This document shows positions 50,401 through 62,820 of a stretch of 64,000 nt of DNA, one piece after another. Both the position numbers and the translations under genes were made by a program. The first letter of the stretch is position 1. The number at the start of each line of letters is the position of its first letter. Location of the stretch: NCBI GenBank assembly GCA_000181795.3, contig CM012955.1:7345161-7409160 (forward strand). Direction: 5' to 3'. The notes under the pieces are model-generated. The model saw nothing but the letters and a program-made list of their open reading frames with translations. It was not told the DNA's origin and did not search any database. This stretch comes from Trichinella spiralis. Taxonomy: Eukaryota > Nematoda > Enoplea > Trichinellida > Trichinellidae.

Positions 50401-52817
50401 TGTTGAATTAGATTTTTTTTGCTCGTACAGTAATATAAGCAAGAATGCAGGGAAATTTTCTGAAGCGGATTGAATTTTGAAAACCAGTTTCTTTTTGAAA
50501 CTTTTCAACACAAAAACCTGCTCTTTTGCTCTCAAGGTCAAAAAATGAAATGGCACTATTATTATTATTATTATAACTGATGCAATTGGTTGTTGTTGTT
50601 GTTGTTATTAAAAATATAAATAAGGATGAATTTAATAAAAATAAATAATTTTATTTATTAAAATTTATCATAATGTTGTAAATGTAACCGATTTGATAAT
50701 AACTAAAAATATGATATCACTTTTTCTTATATTTACAAAACGTTCTCATCTATCTTTACTTGTTTGTTATTTTTTTTCTTCCAACAATTTGATGTGTTGT
50801 TTGTTCCTAAAAATTTTTCTACTTCTGTTCATTTTTAATTGATATAAAAAATTGATTTGCTCACAAACAAGACAATGAAAAAAATTACCATTTTCATTCT
50901 TAATGATCCACTTGCATTCTATTGTTGTTTGTCTGATATTCTGTAGGAAAGTTATGCATATTTTTATTGGCAATTTGCTCAATTTTCTGTGCTTGTCTCT
51001 TTCTACATTGAACATGCAAAAAAGGGGATCGATTTACTTTGATTACATTATTGATATTCGAAATGTGAGATGCTGCTATATTTTTCCAAAATTGTCCACA
51101 TTCATTGTGCAACAGGCTTTTCTAATTGAAAATGATCCTATTTGTGCAAGAGTTATTTTTGTTATTTCATATTTTTGTTGATGTTATTTTTTTTTTAATT
51201 TAGGTGAGAACATTGTTCGTCAGCGGTTTACCAATAGATGCAAAACCTCGAGAATTGTATTTATTATTTCGAGCTTATAAAGTAAATTTATTATTATTAT
51301 TATTATTATTAGTGTTATTATGATGAAGAAATAATATTGATCCATTTTAGGGTTACGAAAGTTCACTGTTAAAAGTAACACAGAAGAATGGTAAAGCGAC
51401 AACAGTAAGTAGTTTATGAGAATTTTTCTTTTTTATTTTTCCTTGTATATTTTTGATAATGTTGAATAATATTCAAATAATAATAATAATAATAATAATA
51501 ATTTTTTCTTCTTCTTCTATAGCCAATCGGATTTGTAACGTTCAATTCAAGAGCAGCTGCTGAAGAAGCAAAACAGAGTCTTCAGGGTGTGAAATTCGAC
51601 CCGGAACTTCCGCAACCAATTCGACTGGAATTTGCCCGCAGCAATACTAAGGTTTGCAAGCCTAAAGTGCAATCACCACCGGCAAGCGCGTATGCTCCAT
51701 TTCTGCATCCGATCACTGGTCGTAAGTTGCTAGTTGCACTATCACTTGTCGAAAATAGGAACGAAAATGTTGTTGTTGCCTACCTTTTTTTATTTGTTGT
51801 TTATTTATTTATTTATTTATTATGCTTCATGCTATTGTCATTTTCTCTGTTGTTGTAAAATTGCACCGTATTGTGACACACATACCAGACACACGCTTAT
51901 TTGTGTTGTTCATGTGTGCGTGTGTGACAAGTATGCTCTTGGACGTGTCCAATGTGTTGTCCGGTGCTTGACCATTTTCAATGAATGGCGGCAATGTGTT
52001 TGCTTGTTGCTTGAGAATAGTTTGTCTGATTGGTTTGCGTCTATTTTAAGATGAGTTGATGGCACCAATTTTGCACGGTCCCGGTGCGGATTTGTTCCAT
52101 CCGGCGTTGGCATCTTACGCGGCTGAATTTGCACAGACTTTTCCACATCCTCTGCTTCAGAACACACTGCAGCACCCTGCATTACCAGTAAATTCGCAAA
52201 AACAACAATAATAATTATTATTATTCAATTTTATTCTTTTTTTTAAGCCGATTCCCCATCAATTAGCAAGTCATTATCCAGCGGCAATGTTAGCAGCAGC
52301 TTCAGGCATGCCAGGAATGTTACCACCTGCCAGCTTGCCTCCAACATCTGTCAGTAGTATGTCTGCTGGACAACCGTCGACTACACTGTTTGTAGCCAAT
52401 TTGGGCGCCAAAACGCAAGAACAAGAACTGTTGGAAGTGTTCAGCAACATCCCAGGCTTTATTCGTTTACGTATTCTCCACAAAAACGGGTTTCCTGTTG
52501 CTTTTGTTGAATACTCGGTAAATTGTCATTTTGAATAATTTTTTTTTAAAAATAGTTTCGATGATTTTTATTCGACTTTTCAGGACGTGATCAATGCCAA
52601 TCATGCGTTGAACGCGCTCCAGGGCTTTGTGCTGATGTCTTCGGATCGCGGTGGTATGCGTATCGAATTTGCCCGAAGTAAACCTGCTGAAGTAGGTGGT
52701 GGCTTTGGGCGCAAAAATTAAAAACTGCGCATAAATTTGAATATGCACAAACCACCGTGTGTTGTGTTTCAGATTCGCACTGAAGAATATTTGAATGGAA
52801 CCGCAACGCCAACTTGA
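47471..52817 (+). CDS. mec-8: MEC-8/RBPMS (Couch potato)-family RNA-binding protein with two RRMs
   Basis: Exons 47471-47533, 51204-51281, 51351-51404, 51523-51721, 52051-52187, 52248-52517, 52584-52691 and 52773-52817 code about 317 aa, all in phase. RRM1 (about residues 22-106) has [42 protein letters not shown] and [12 protein letters not shown] Pro/Ala/His-rich linker follows. RRM2 (about 221-300) has [33 protein letters not shown] and [15 protein letters not shown] and Couch potato carry one RRM, whereas nematode MEC-8 carries two with this second-RRM sequence. MEC-8 is a nuclear splicing regulator in mechanosensory and muscle lineages. Exon 1 codes only 21 residues and is separated by a 3.7-kb intron. 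Reading through the last donor gives an alternative tail ending at TAA at 52721. Confidence 0.93.
47534..51203 (+). other. Long first intron of the MEC-8-like gene
   Basis: 3.7 kb, far longer than the other introns in the window, bounded by GTAAGT and TTTAATTTAG. It is low-complexity with (TTG)n, (TTA)n and T-rich stretches; ORFs inside are spurious. Its length suggests regulatory content, but I see no specific motif. Confidence 0.8.
51280..51500. repeat. (ATT)n and (AAT)n microsatellites in small introns
   Basis: (TTA/ATT)n at about 51288-51310 and (AAT)n at about 51476-51501, each inside a short intron of the MEC-8-like gene. Confidence 0.9.
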
Positions 52818-55800
52818 GGTGAATGTGTTGTTTGTGTGCGCGCATGTGTGTGTGTATCTGTGACGTTGAAGCGCACTTTTTCTTTTTCTATTTTTATTTC
52901 ACCATGTTAACCGACCGAAAGTTTCACAAAAAAATAATGGATCCTGTTTTTTTTTCTTCACATGGTTTATTTATCACTATCACTATTATTATAATTGTCA
53001 TTTATCATCATCAATATATACACATATTATATTTTTTGTTGCACAACAAGAAAACTACTATTATTATTATTATTTTCATTTTTTTCTTCTCTCTATATTA
53101 TTTATTATAATTGAATTCAGTTATTCGCTTGGTTTAAAGGAGAGAACAACTGTTTTTTTTCATTTTTAATAATTTTTTCAACAATGTTGTGTTCATTTTC
53201 GACATTTTACAGAGTGATTTTTTTTTCCATTTTTAATTCTGAGCATATATTATTATTTGTATGCACAAAAAAATGATGTTGTTTTTGAAAACATATTTAT
53301 TTATATATTCTTTATATGTATCTATATTTATATTCTTTTTTTTATTGAGAGATTTCTATTGTAATCTCTTCGAGTTACGTTTCAGATAAAAATCAGCGTA
53401 CAGAATTTCTGCGGATCTGATGTTTCTTCCATCTTTTAACTGAGGTTTCTGGAATGTTTCGTTTTCTTTTATTGTTTTTATTATTTTTAAATCTTTACCG
53501 TTTAGCCGTGTTCGTAATTCAGGCTTTCATTTTTGACATGCCTTTGAAAAGAAAAAAATTAAAATTATACATAATATGCAAAATTTTGCATTGTTAATTG
53601 TGTTTTTGTCACATTTAAACATTTATTGTTCCAGTTGAACATGCTATAATTCCATGCTACCGACTACGCCAGTCAATCCGTGCGTGTAAAAAACATTGAA
53701 ACGTGAAAGAAAAGTTGATTATTAGAAATGAGATGTGTGTATGCTTTTTCTGTTGGACAAAAATTGAGAAAGAATTTGCAAAACATGCACCTAAAGTGAA
53801 TAATATTTTTTCTTTTTTGTACTTTTGTCCTAGACAACAGTATGATTTAAAACTGTGAAAACTGCTTACTGTTTGAAAAGATAATCAAGTAAGAAAGTAG
53901 TTGGTTATCGATGAAAAAAAAATTTTTTATTTTAAATTTTCCCATCGATTGTGATGCAGTATAATGTTGCAAAAAAATAATAATAATAAAACACTATAAT
54001 AAACAAACTGTTGTTTGATTGTATATAAATAATTATTGTTGAAATTTTTCAATATTGATCGATCAAATAACTAACCGGCTGACGACAATGAAGATTGATT
54101 GCAATTTGAGTTTCAATTTTTGAAATTTATTTTCAACAACCACATGGTGAAAAGAAGCCGATATATATATATATATATATGTATGATGCGTCTGCGTACT
54201 CAATTTTTGTTTTTCTGCTTTAAGCCAGTTGAAAATTCATTCCATTAGTAATTAAAGTGAATTTTCTCGACATTATTCCATTTGAATTTTCAAACAACTG
54301 CTCAATTTCACCTCGAATTGCGAGTAAAATGAAAAAATTAACTGCTTTCCATTAAAATTGACATAAAAAATGTCCCGATGAAAATTTCTTCCGCTCGTAA
54401 AAGAAAAAAAAAGTGAAAATTATCTCGTGAGAAAGCATCATTTATTTACACGGGATATTTATTTTTCAACGTATAATATTAAAAATATACAAAGTGTGTG
54501 AAAATGAACATGAACATGAAAAGGGCGACGAGACATTTGATAGCCGACGGTAAAAGTGAAAAAGTACAAAACAGCCAAGAGATATTATATGTTTGGGGGG
54601 GGGGGGATTGTAATTTCAAATTGCCGCTCAATTATTACAAGTGAGTTGAAATTTGTCGTCGAGTAATGGAAATTTCGAATAGAGGTAAATTTCAAAAAAT
54701 ATTCTGCTTATAATTTATGATAATTGTAGCAATAATGACAAGATGGTGAGGGTGAGAGGGAAGGAAAGGGAAGGGGAGAGAATTTTGTAAAGAAAATTTT
54801 ACCCATAAAATTTGTTAGCGTAAAAGGGCGGGGTTCTTTTCTTTGCCGACAAAGGGTTTGACAAAAATGCGCATTTTGCAATATTTACACAGCAATTAAA
54901 GCATCAAAGCTGAACGGAGGAACGTTTCGGCTTGGTCCAGCTTTGTCCAACGGTGACCGGTAGCTATGTTTGCTCTTTTTTGCCAAAACAAACAACCATT
55001 GATCTCCGGATTTCCCTTTATTCTCTCTATTTCTACCTCTAACCGGCAATCAAATGGAAGCAGATCAAAAAGCCTTGTACAACGGACGCTTGTTTATTGT
55101 ACAGACAAACAATGCTAGATGTCTCTATAAAATTTGCAAATTGTAATTTTTCACAACTGGACAAATAAATATGCATATTGAAAGGATTATCAAAAAAGAA
55201 AAAGGAATTATACTTTTATTTAAAAAATATATTTTTTTCCAATTGTAATAAAAGAAATTTGTTTATTTATTTATAGAAAATTTATTGGATCATTTTGTTT
55301 GAAATGCATCTGTTGCTGTTGGTCAGCATCAGAATTGTTCACGAGTGAAAAGAAAAAAACATTTTCCCTCTATCACCAGTCAATGTGCTTTTCTATCAGT
55401 GAGTATGATATTTCATTAAATTTTTTATAATTATTTTTCAAAATAATTTTCATAATCATCATTAGTTGTATTGTAATAGAATGCAAATGAAGTTCATGAT
55501 TTCTTTTTCAATTTACTCTTCTATTCGATAATAATATCAATTAATTATTGATGAATGTGAACATTTGTTTTTCAATAGAAATTAATAATTTATTTTATTT
55601 ATAATATTAACATTTGACTTATCAATTCATGAATTTCTTTTTTTTCTTTTATTTTGATAAACAAAATTTTACTTTTTTGAAATAGTGAATTCAATTAAAA
55701 AAATTAAATTCGAAATCGAATCGAAAATGCATTCAAATTATATAATTGTGATGATTCACGCGAATTCTTAGATGAGGAAATTTTTTTTTTTGAAATATGA

Positions 55801-58800
55801 AAACAAACTGTTCACTATGTTTGTACACTAATGTCAAAAATTATCGGAAAGAAAAACCGATCGACGATCAATTTTAATGATCAACAGGAAAAAAAACAAC
55901 AAAAAGGAATTCATAAATTAAATATTTGATACAATTCTATTCTATTTTATTCCAGATGTTGTTGTACTTTTGCGTTCGTACTGACAATAATACGTTATAA
56001 GGAGCAGGAGATTCAGTTGCATATGGAAAAATATTTTAATATATTAATAATTTCAATTTTTTTCAGAATATACAATTTGATATTTATATATGTTTATATG
56101 GTATGAAATTATTGTGGCCTAATTTAATTGATAATCAATTAATTCTACAAAGTTAAATCAAAACAGTAATAATAAATGTAAGATTATATGACGAATGATG
56201 AATGTTTGAATGGCTGTTTTCCTACCATCCGATTAGTAATTAATTAAAATTTCAATTGAAATTCAACCGACAAAATGCATCAATTTCTTCTTCACCGGGT
56301 AAATGAATGGGAATTTCCCATTTTTTTATTTTCAAAATGAAGAAAAGTTTTTCTTTTTTTTATTTCTTTGTATCCCAATTTGAAAAATTTATTTTTTCAG
56401 CCGTCGTGTTTGATGAGAAAAAAAATTTTCCCATCTTGAATAACATTCAAACCAACGCACAGTCAGTTCAGTTCAGTTCAGTTGAACTGAAATGTTCAAT
56501 TGAAAAAAAAAATCAATATTTCAATATCGATGGCATCCCAAGCTCACAGTGCATTTTTTGAAAAAATTATTTTTTGACAAACGTAATTTTGAAGTGGAAT
56601 ATTTGTATTAATTTTTTCGTAAATTCTTGGTCTTTTTTCATCAAAATAGTATTTATTAGTATTAAACTATTTGTCCAGTGAACGTGTTTCTTTGTCTGTA
56701 TATTCACTCCAAAGAGTATGTAGATGTAGATGTGTCAGACAGTGCAATCGATTCAGAGATTTCCGTGAGATGATGATGATTAAAAAATTTTAATAATAAT
56801 AAACAAGATAAATGACAATAAAAAAGGTTGAAAAAATGGAAATTATCCATTAATTAATTAGCATATTGGTTTAAAGAAATTATGCCAGTCGACAGCTATC
56901 CGCTTGTGTTGTCGGCCGCTGTGAAATATTGATCAGCTTGCGTAATAGTTTGTAGATGAAGTTCGAGGATGGAAGAAGTATTGGTTTTAGTCGAATGTTA
57001 ACGAATGAAAAACTCTGACAACTTTCGATCCATTCGTCTTGACAACCGCAGCATAAGCGCACGAACAAAATTCTATGATCTATAATAAATAATACGTTGC
57101 GCAATCGTCGTACCAACTTGCCGCATTTTTATTCAACTGAGCAACTGTTATTCGCATTTGCATATTCAACAACAACAAACAAAATAAGAAAACATTTAAA
57201 TTTTTGGAATCGTTAATTTTGCACATTTCAACGATGCAAAATGTTGGATTACCGCAAAATGATTTATTTATTTGTTCAATAGAAGAAAAAGAAGCCATTA
57301 GCAGCAGCTTTTCGCAAGTAATGTAAGAAATTTTTCCTTCTTCAGTTGTACAGTAAGCTGTTTGCAATTTGTACAAGTAGTTGAGTTATTTTCTTTATCC
57401 ATATCATTTCATCAAAGCTTATTGTACAAATGATGAAATCTTACACGATATCCGACTCATCGAGGAGTTGTTTTCCTTTTTTACCATGGATCTTATTCGT
57501 AATTTTATATAATTTCTTTCTCTTACCATTCGCAGCTCATCAATCAATTTAAATTATTTCAAAAATTTCCATTTCTACTTTAATAATTATCATTTTTTAA
57601 AAGCAAAAAAAAGAATAAAACAATTATATGCGTATGTTGGTGGAAAATTTTTCATTTCAAACATTTTTATGCTATATGTATTTATATTATCGATCGATCA
57701 GTCAGTCAGTCAAATGATGAAATGGATAAATTTACATGTTTGTTAATTTCAAAAAATTAATATCAATCAAATTATATACATATATGAAAATATTATCTGG
57801 ATGTGTTAATTTTGACTTTCTTTTTTTATTTTGAAATTCAACTTTTCCAAACGCGCATACTGACTTAATGATGCGTGAGAAAATGCTCAATACAAGAAGT
57901 TGAGCGTATTGATTTTAGCTTCAACCGAGCAAAATATCGATTATTTCAAGAAGTGAAATGTTTTAAACTTGCATTACAACTTACAGCACGGTCAGTTTTC
58001 CTGTAATTGACGCGTTCGACTTGGATAACTTGTGAAGCGTTGGATAACATGTTGGCTTGATTGCATTTGAAATTTTTGTCAACAACTGTATGCAAATTTG
58101 AGAAAAAAAAATTTTTTTTTCAACAGTTCAAATTGTGCATATCGCTTACATGAAAAAGTTCGTATTAAATTTAAATTTTTTCCAATTTCAAATTTTTGCA
58201 AGTAACAATTGTTCTTGTTGTACATGTTGTTTTGAATAATTGATGATGATCATTTTATTTACGAGTGTCATTTGTTTTTTTTTTGCAAACTTAGCATTTC
58301 GAAGAAGCGGCATATTGCATTTAGCCTTTGCCACAGAGAGAAGAACGAAAATTTTCATTTGCAACAGTGGACAAAATTTTATTTGCGTTCTTGGCTCAAC
58401 TGTGTTCAGTTTGCAGCAGTAGCATTTCTTTGAATTTGCTCGAAAGCAGAGCCGTTTGCAAAATATTCAACTTCAACTGTTGCCGCTGGTCGGCGTTAGC
58501 GGCAAAAATTTAGCATCGTATATTCGTTCGTATATTACATACATATATATATATATAATATATATAAGAGCAATTTTCTTAGATAGTGTTCATTTTTGAA
58601 ATTTTATTGCCGCATATGTAACTTTTGGAACCGTATTGGAAAAAGAAAAATGAAGAGAAAAGATGGGAAGAGAGAGAGAGACATGGGTCGTCTCAGTTGA
58701 AGCTGTATTATTAATAATAATAATAATTATTATTATTATTATAGCACGCTCGTTTTTTATTTTTATAAGTTTTATTTCTTTTGGCGTTGGTTATTTCATT

Positions 58801-59120
58801 TTTTCTTTTTGTCAGCATTACTATTGACATGAATAATATTGTCCAAATGCATATTATGCACAAATTATTATTATAGTTTTAATATTTTTTAATATTTCAT
58901 ACAGAGGCATGAGATTATTTTTCATTATTTTAAAATTTTGCTTGTTGATCAAAAACTTTGTCATCGTGATAAAATAATTTTTGTTTTCATTATTATTTTT
59001 CAAATATCTTTTCTCTTTTCCATTCCATGCCCCTCAGCAAATTCTGATTAGCTTTTCAGCACCGTCATAATCGTTGCGATTGGCTAGCACAAGCGCGGCG
59101 CTAGAACGTTTGTTTACCAA
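52818..59120. other. Low-complexity gene-poor region of about 6 kb
   Basis: T-rich and AT-rich with many homopolymers, a (TA)n run near 54161, a G12 tract at 54595-54606, a purine-rich GGGAAGG patch near 54750-54780 and CAGTT tandem copies near 56460. Minus-strand ORFs 56880-57116 and 57080-57376 look slightly less random, with Cys pairs in one (RLCCGCQDEW), but have no domain and no clean exon boundaries. Confidence 0.5.
54595..54606 (+). repeat. G12 homopolymer
   Basis: Twelve consecutive G in otherwise AT-rich DNA, the longest G run in the window. Confidence 0.95.
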
Positions 59121-59357
59121 ATGAAAGAACGCTATAGGCAGCTGTTATTCAGTCGAACGAGGCGGTTGTGTCAAATCTGCAATTCAGCTTTACCTTACCG
59201 TTGGTCGTTGTTATATATGTATATATATATCCTTCATTTTTTTCTGCATATCCAAAAGTTTATTCTTTTTTTTATTTTGCGCGGTTACGTTCTATACCGA
59301 TTTGTGTTTATTGAAAATCTGAAAATCTTTTATCCATTTCTAAAAATTTTTCAGTTA

Positions 59358-60068
59358 ATGAACACTTCGACTGTGTTGCTGCTACTATTTGGTAGCTTGT
59401 TTGCTTTGGGCAACGGTGCTTTGCCGAATATCACTTGTTGCAATGGAGGTGTGCCGTACGTGGATTTGCACGTCTGGCCTGTTGATGGGAATCGTTTCGA
59501 AGAAGTTGCCGATGGAACCGAATGTCGACGATTTTTTTTGCAAATTTCCGACTCGCTGTTGGTCAAATTTGTCGAAAACGGTGGTACGTTGACATGCAAA
59601 TGTCCGAGAGATTATTATGGAACCAAATGTACGTTGAATCGTCAAGCTCAAACTTGGGGTGGTGGCGATGGTCAGAGTTTCAAAATGTTTCTACTTTTGG
59701 CCGTAATTCCGCTCACATTTGCTCTGGTCGCTGCCGTTGGAGGCTTTTTCTGCAAAATGTGCTGTTGCCAAATTGTCGGCGTCGAATGCTTGAATTTCAA
59801 ATGGGTTCCCAAACGAGCAAAAGACCACAACAACAATACCTTCGACAGTGGTGAAATCGACTATCCATTTTCTTCTGTTCGACGACCGCCCATTGTCACT
59901 GCACCGAATCTGTACGTTGTCAACAATGATCGAGATCAAACTGATGCTGCTCCTCCAGCTATTTATGAAGATCCTTATGATCACGGACCGCCACCAGCTT
60001 ACGAAGCTGTCATTCGTCAAGCTTACTTGCAACCGCCTCCACAATTTTCTACCATCGAGAAAAAATAG
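59358..60068 (+). CDS. Single-pass membrane protein with EGF-like ectodomain and PPxY tail
   Basis: 236 codons plus stop from the ATG at 59358. A TTTTTCAG acceptor ends three bases before this ATG, so the open frame extending upstream to 59121 is probably 5' UTR/intron, or the acceptor serves spliced-leader trans-splicing. Layout: signal peptide (MNTSTVLLLLFGSLFALGNG), a Cys-containing ectodomain with CCNGG and a closing EGF-type CKCPRDYYGTKC, a transmembrane helix at about residues 113-134 (FLLLAVIPLTFALVAAVGG), a juxtamembrane Cys cluster (CKMCCC) that is a likely palmitoylation site, and a Pro/Tyr-rich tail with PPPAYEA. PPxY motifs bind WW domains such as those of Nedd4-type ligases. I do not recognise a specific orthologue. 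It is probably a surface receptor or adaptor. Confidence 0.72.
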   Translation: MNTSTVLLLLFGSLFALGNGALPNITCCNGGVPYVDLHVWPVDGNRFEEVADGTECRRFFLQISDSLLVKFVENGGTLTCKCPRDYYGTKCTLNRQAQTWGGGDGQSFKMFLLLAVIPLTFALVAAVGGFFCKMCCCQIVGVECLNFKWVPKRAKDHNNNTFDSGEIDYPFSSVRRPPIVTAPNLYVVNNDRDQTDAAPPAIYEDPYDHGPPPAYEAVIRQAYLQPPPQFSTIEKK

Positions 60069-61490
60069 CTAACTAATTGGCTGGCGAGAAGAAAAAAAAA
60101 TATCTGAACCAGTGCCGGTGTGCTTTGCGGTTTTTACAAAATAGCCTTCATAAATAATCATCTATCTTCTCTTATATATGCATATATATATATATACAAA
60201 TGTTTTTATATTCTTCTTCTTTTACTCAATTTAATTAATTTACCTATCCATTTCAATTCAATTCGTATATAATGTATATATATTCATCTCTTTCTATGTC
60301 AACTGCTATTTATTTGGTGCTTCTCTCAACATCGGCTACACAGATATAAACAATGTATGCTTTTTGAAGGGTCAAGTAAAGGTTCATTAAATTGAAATTG
60401 CTATTTTTTAAAATTGGAAAAAAAACAGGATACTTTTCGTAAAATTTTCCAAATATTTGTTGCATATTTTTTTGTTTTTTTCACCAATACCATGTACACA
60501 AACACAATCACATGCATGTGTTCTTGTATTGTGGTGAAATTGGAAGAAATTTTTCGTGGAAAAGGAGAAAACGAATAAACCACAATAAGATGGTCACTGT
60601 TTACCGTTGGAAAAGATAATAATAGCGCAAATTTGAAATTCAAATTATTTTTTTCGCCCAAAGGCAATTTGCACGTGTTGAAAAATTTCGAAAACACGCA
60701 AGCGGAAATGAAATCAGCAACGTCAGCTAACGTGTCGTACCGGCAAAAGTTCAACTGCTGAAACAATAATCCTGACATTTGCATGTTCGGATGGTTAATT
60801 TATCGCCAAAGCAGTTGTTGTTTTTCATCTCCAATCCGTGACATTTAAAACTTTTTCAAATTTGATTATTCCAAAAGCCGCTTGCAAGAATGGCCGTGGG
60901 AACAAATCATGTGACATCATTGCAAATTAATTCATCCTGCCATGCTGAAATGAAGAGAAAGTGGGAAAATGTGTTTCTTCTTCTATTTGTTCTCTTTGCA
61001 ATGCAATAGTTGAAAATAAATTTTTTTTTCACATTGTAAAATTTTAATAATCAACTTTTGACATTAACAGAAAATTACTATTCTTTTTCACCAAATCAAA
61101 CATTTTACTCAAAAAACAAAACAATATCTTCATCTAAATATTTCTATACATGTTAATTGACATTTTCCATTAGTTGGTGGTGTTCATTATTCAAATGATC
61201 ATATTGTACTTTATTTTTCACGCTACTTACTACAGTAAGTAAGTATTACAATAATTGTAAATTAAAAAAGATACTTTCTTTTGTTGAATGGAAAAAATGT
61301 TTTATTTTTAAATTTTCAATTCATCATTCTTCGTTTCAACAAATCAGAATATATTTATTTTGTTGTAAAAAAAATTCAGCTCATCGAAAAACAAATACAA
61401 ATAACAAATATAATAATAACAAAATATGTTCTATTTGATTTTTGTACTATATGAATTATGATCGAAGATAAAATGGAAACTTTCGCTATT
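60069..61490. other. Convergent intergenic region
   Basis: 3' flanks of the EGF-like gene (plus) and the SLC35F gene (minus). A (TA)n run lies near 60175-60195. The minus-strand ORF 60401-60784 has no domain and T-rich composition. Confidence 0.5.
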
Positions 61491-62785
61491 TTAAAAATGT
61501 TCAACAAAATTTTCATCCGTAGAACGTGCTGCTGCATTCTGTTGCTGCTTGAAGTCGACGGCCGGTAATAGGCCCCCCTTTTGGCCGGATGACTCGACCG
61601 GACGTACGTTGCGTACAAGCACGGCTCCGTGGACGGGACAAATTTTCATCGCATAATCGCCCGGATAATTGTTCACTTCATCTTGCTGAATTTTGCTGAT
61701 CTTCTTCTTTTCCTTGTGATTTCGTTCGGCCGCTTCTTGCCGTCGTTGTTGCTGCCCTTCGCCATGCACATCGGCCGACGGTCGACGTCTCGGCCAACAG
61801 GGCAGTGCTTTGCTACGCTTTTCGGTCTGTTTCACCGAATAGACGATCGTCCCAATGACGACAAGTAGGAAAGACAAGACGAAAAGTATGTGAAACTGAA
61901 AACAGCTTGTGTATTGAAAAAATTTAAATTTTCCCCCCAATCACAACAATCGTCCATTTACCGGATGCTTGAAGACAAAATAGCTGACAAGAACGGCATA
62001 AAAGTCGGCCGTCAACGTGGACAAATTGAACATTATAGCGCTGGAACGTTTTATAACCACGCAAACCATCGAATAAAATACAAACATGGAAACGGCAAAT
62101 GCGACCAAAAGTAAAACTAAACACCAAAATAAAAAAAACATGAGCAGTTGAACAAGAAGAAAAAAAATATCCTCTGAACAACAACTACTCACTCATTTCA
62201 TACTGATGCCACGAAGCGGTTCCTAAATTTGCATTTTCTAAAATTGCCCTACAAATACGAACAATCTTTGTTCAAATTCCATTCGTAAATATCGATCATT
62301 TTAATTTTCATCATTATCAAAAAGTAAACAAACCCAACCGCGCCGTGTTAATGTCTTTTTCTCAAAACGTAATTCTTAGTACTGTTATACGCTGGAAAAT
62401 GGCATCAATATTATTTGGCACGAATTTGAAAATTTTTCGATTAACACTTGAAAATTGTTCAAATGGATGTCGGCCAGAATTGATGAAAAATAAAATCCCA
62501 ATAGCACCCTTTTTCTTTTCAACGAACGCATTTTCCCATTTCATTGATCTCGAGCAGCAGCAAAAAGCACCGATTTCTTCCCTCTTCATGCCGAGGTCAA
62601 TTTGAGGAATGCAAATTCTTTTGAAATGTTCTCAGCAACATGAAATTCGACTAGAAGAAATTTCCGATTAAATATCACATGATCCATGCATCCAGGTGTG
62701 CCGTTTTGCGAAATTCATTTTCAACTGCGTCGCACGACTGAGTAACAACAGCGCATCGGATCTACCAATATATACACTTCTAATA

Positions 62786-62820
<35 letters not shown>

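Noticed and set aside
52287-52748. Minus-strand ORFs opposite the MEC-8-like exons
   Set aside because: Shadows of well-supported plus-strand RRM exons.
56880-57376. Overlapping minus-strand ORFs with Cys-rich pieces
   Set aside because: No consistent exon boundaries and no recognisable family; noted only as part of the low-complexity region.
59121-59357. In-frame N-terminal extension of the EGF-like protein
   Set aside because: It is rich in Tyr, Phe and Ile and ends in a TTTTTCAG acceptor three bases before an ATG that starts a clean signal peptide, so it is read as UTR or intron.
59351-60044. Four antisense or shifted ORFs within the EGF-like gene
   Set aside because: Shadows of the 236-codon frame, which alone shows signal peptide, helix and motif order.
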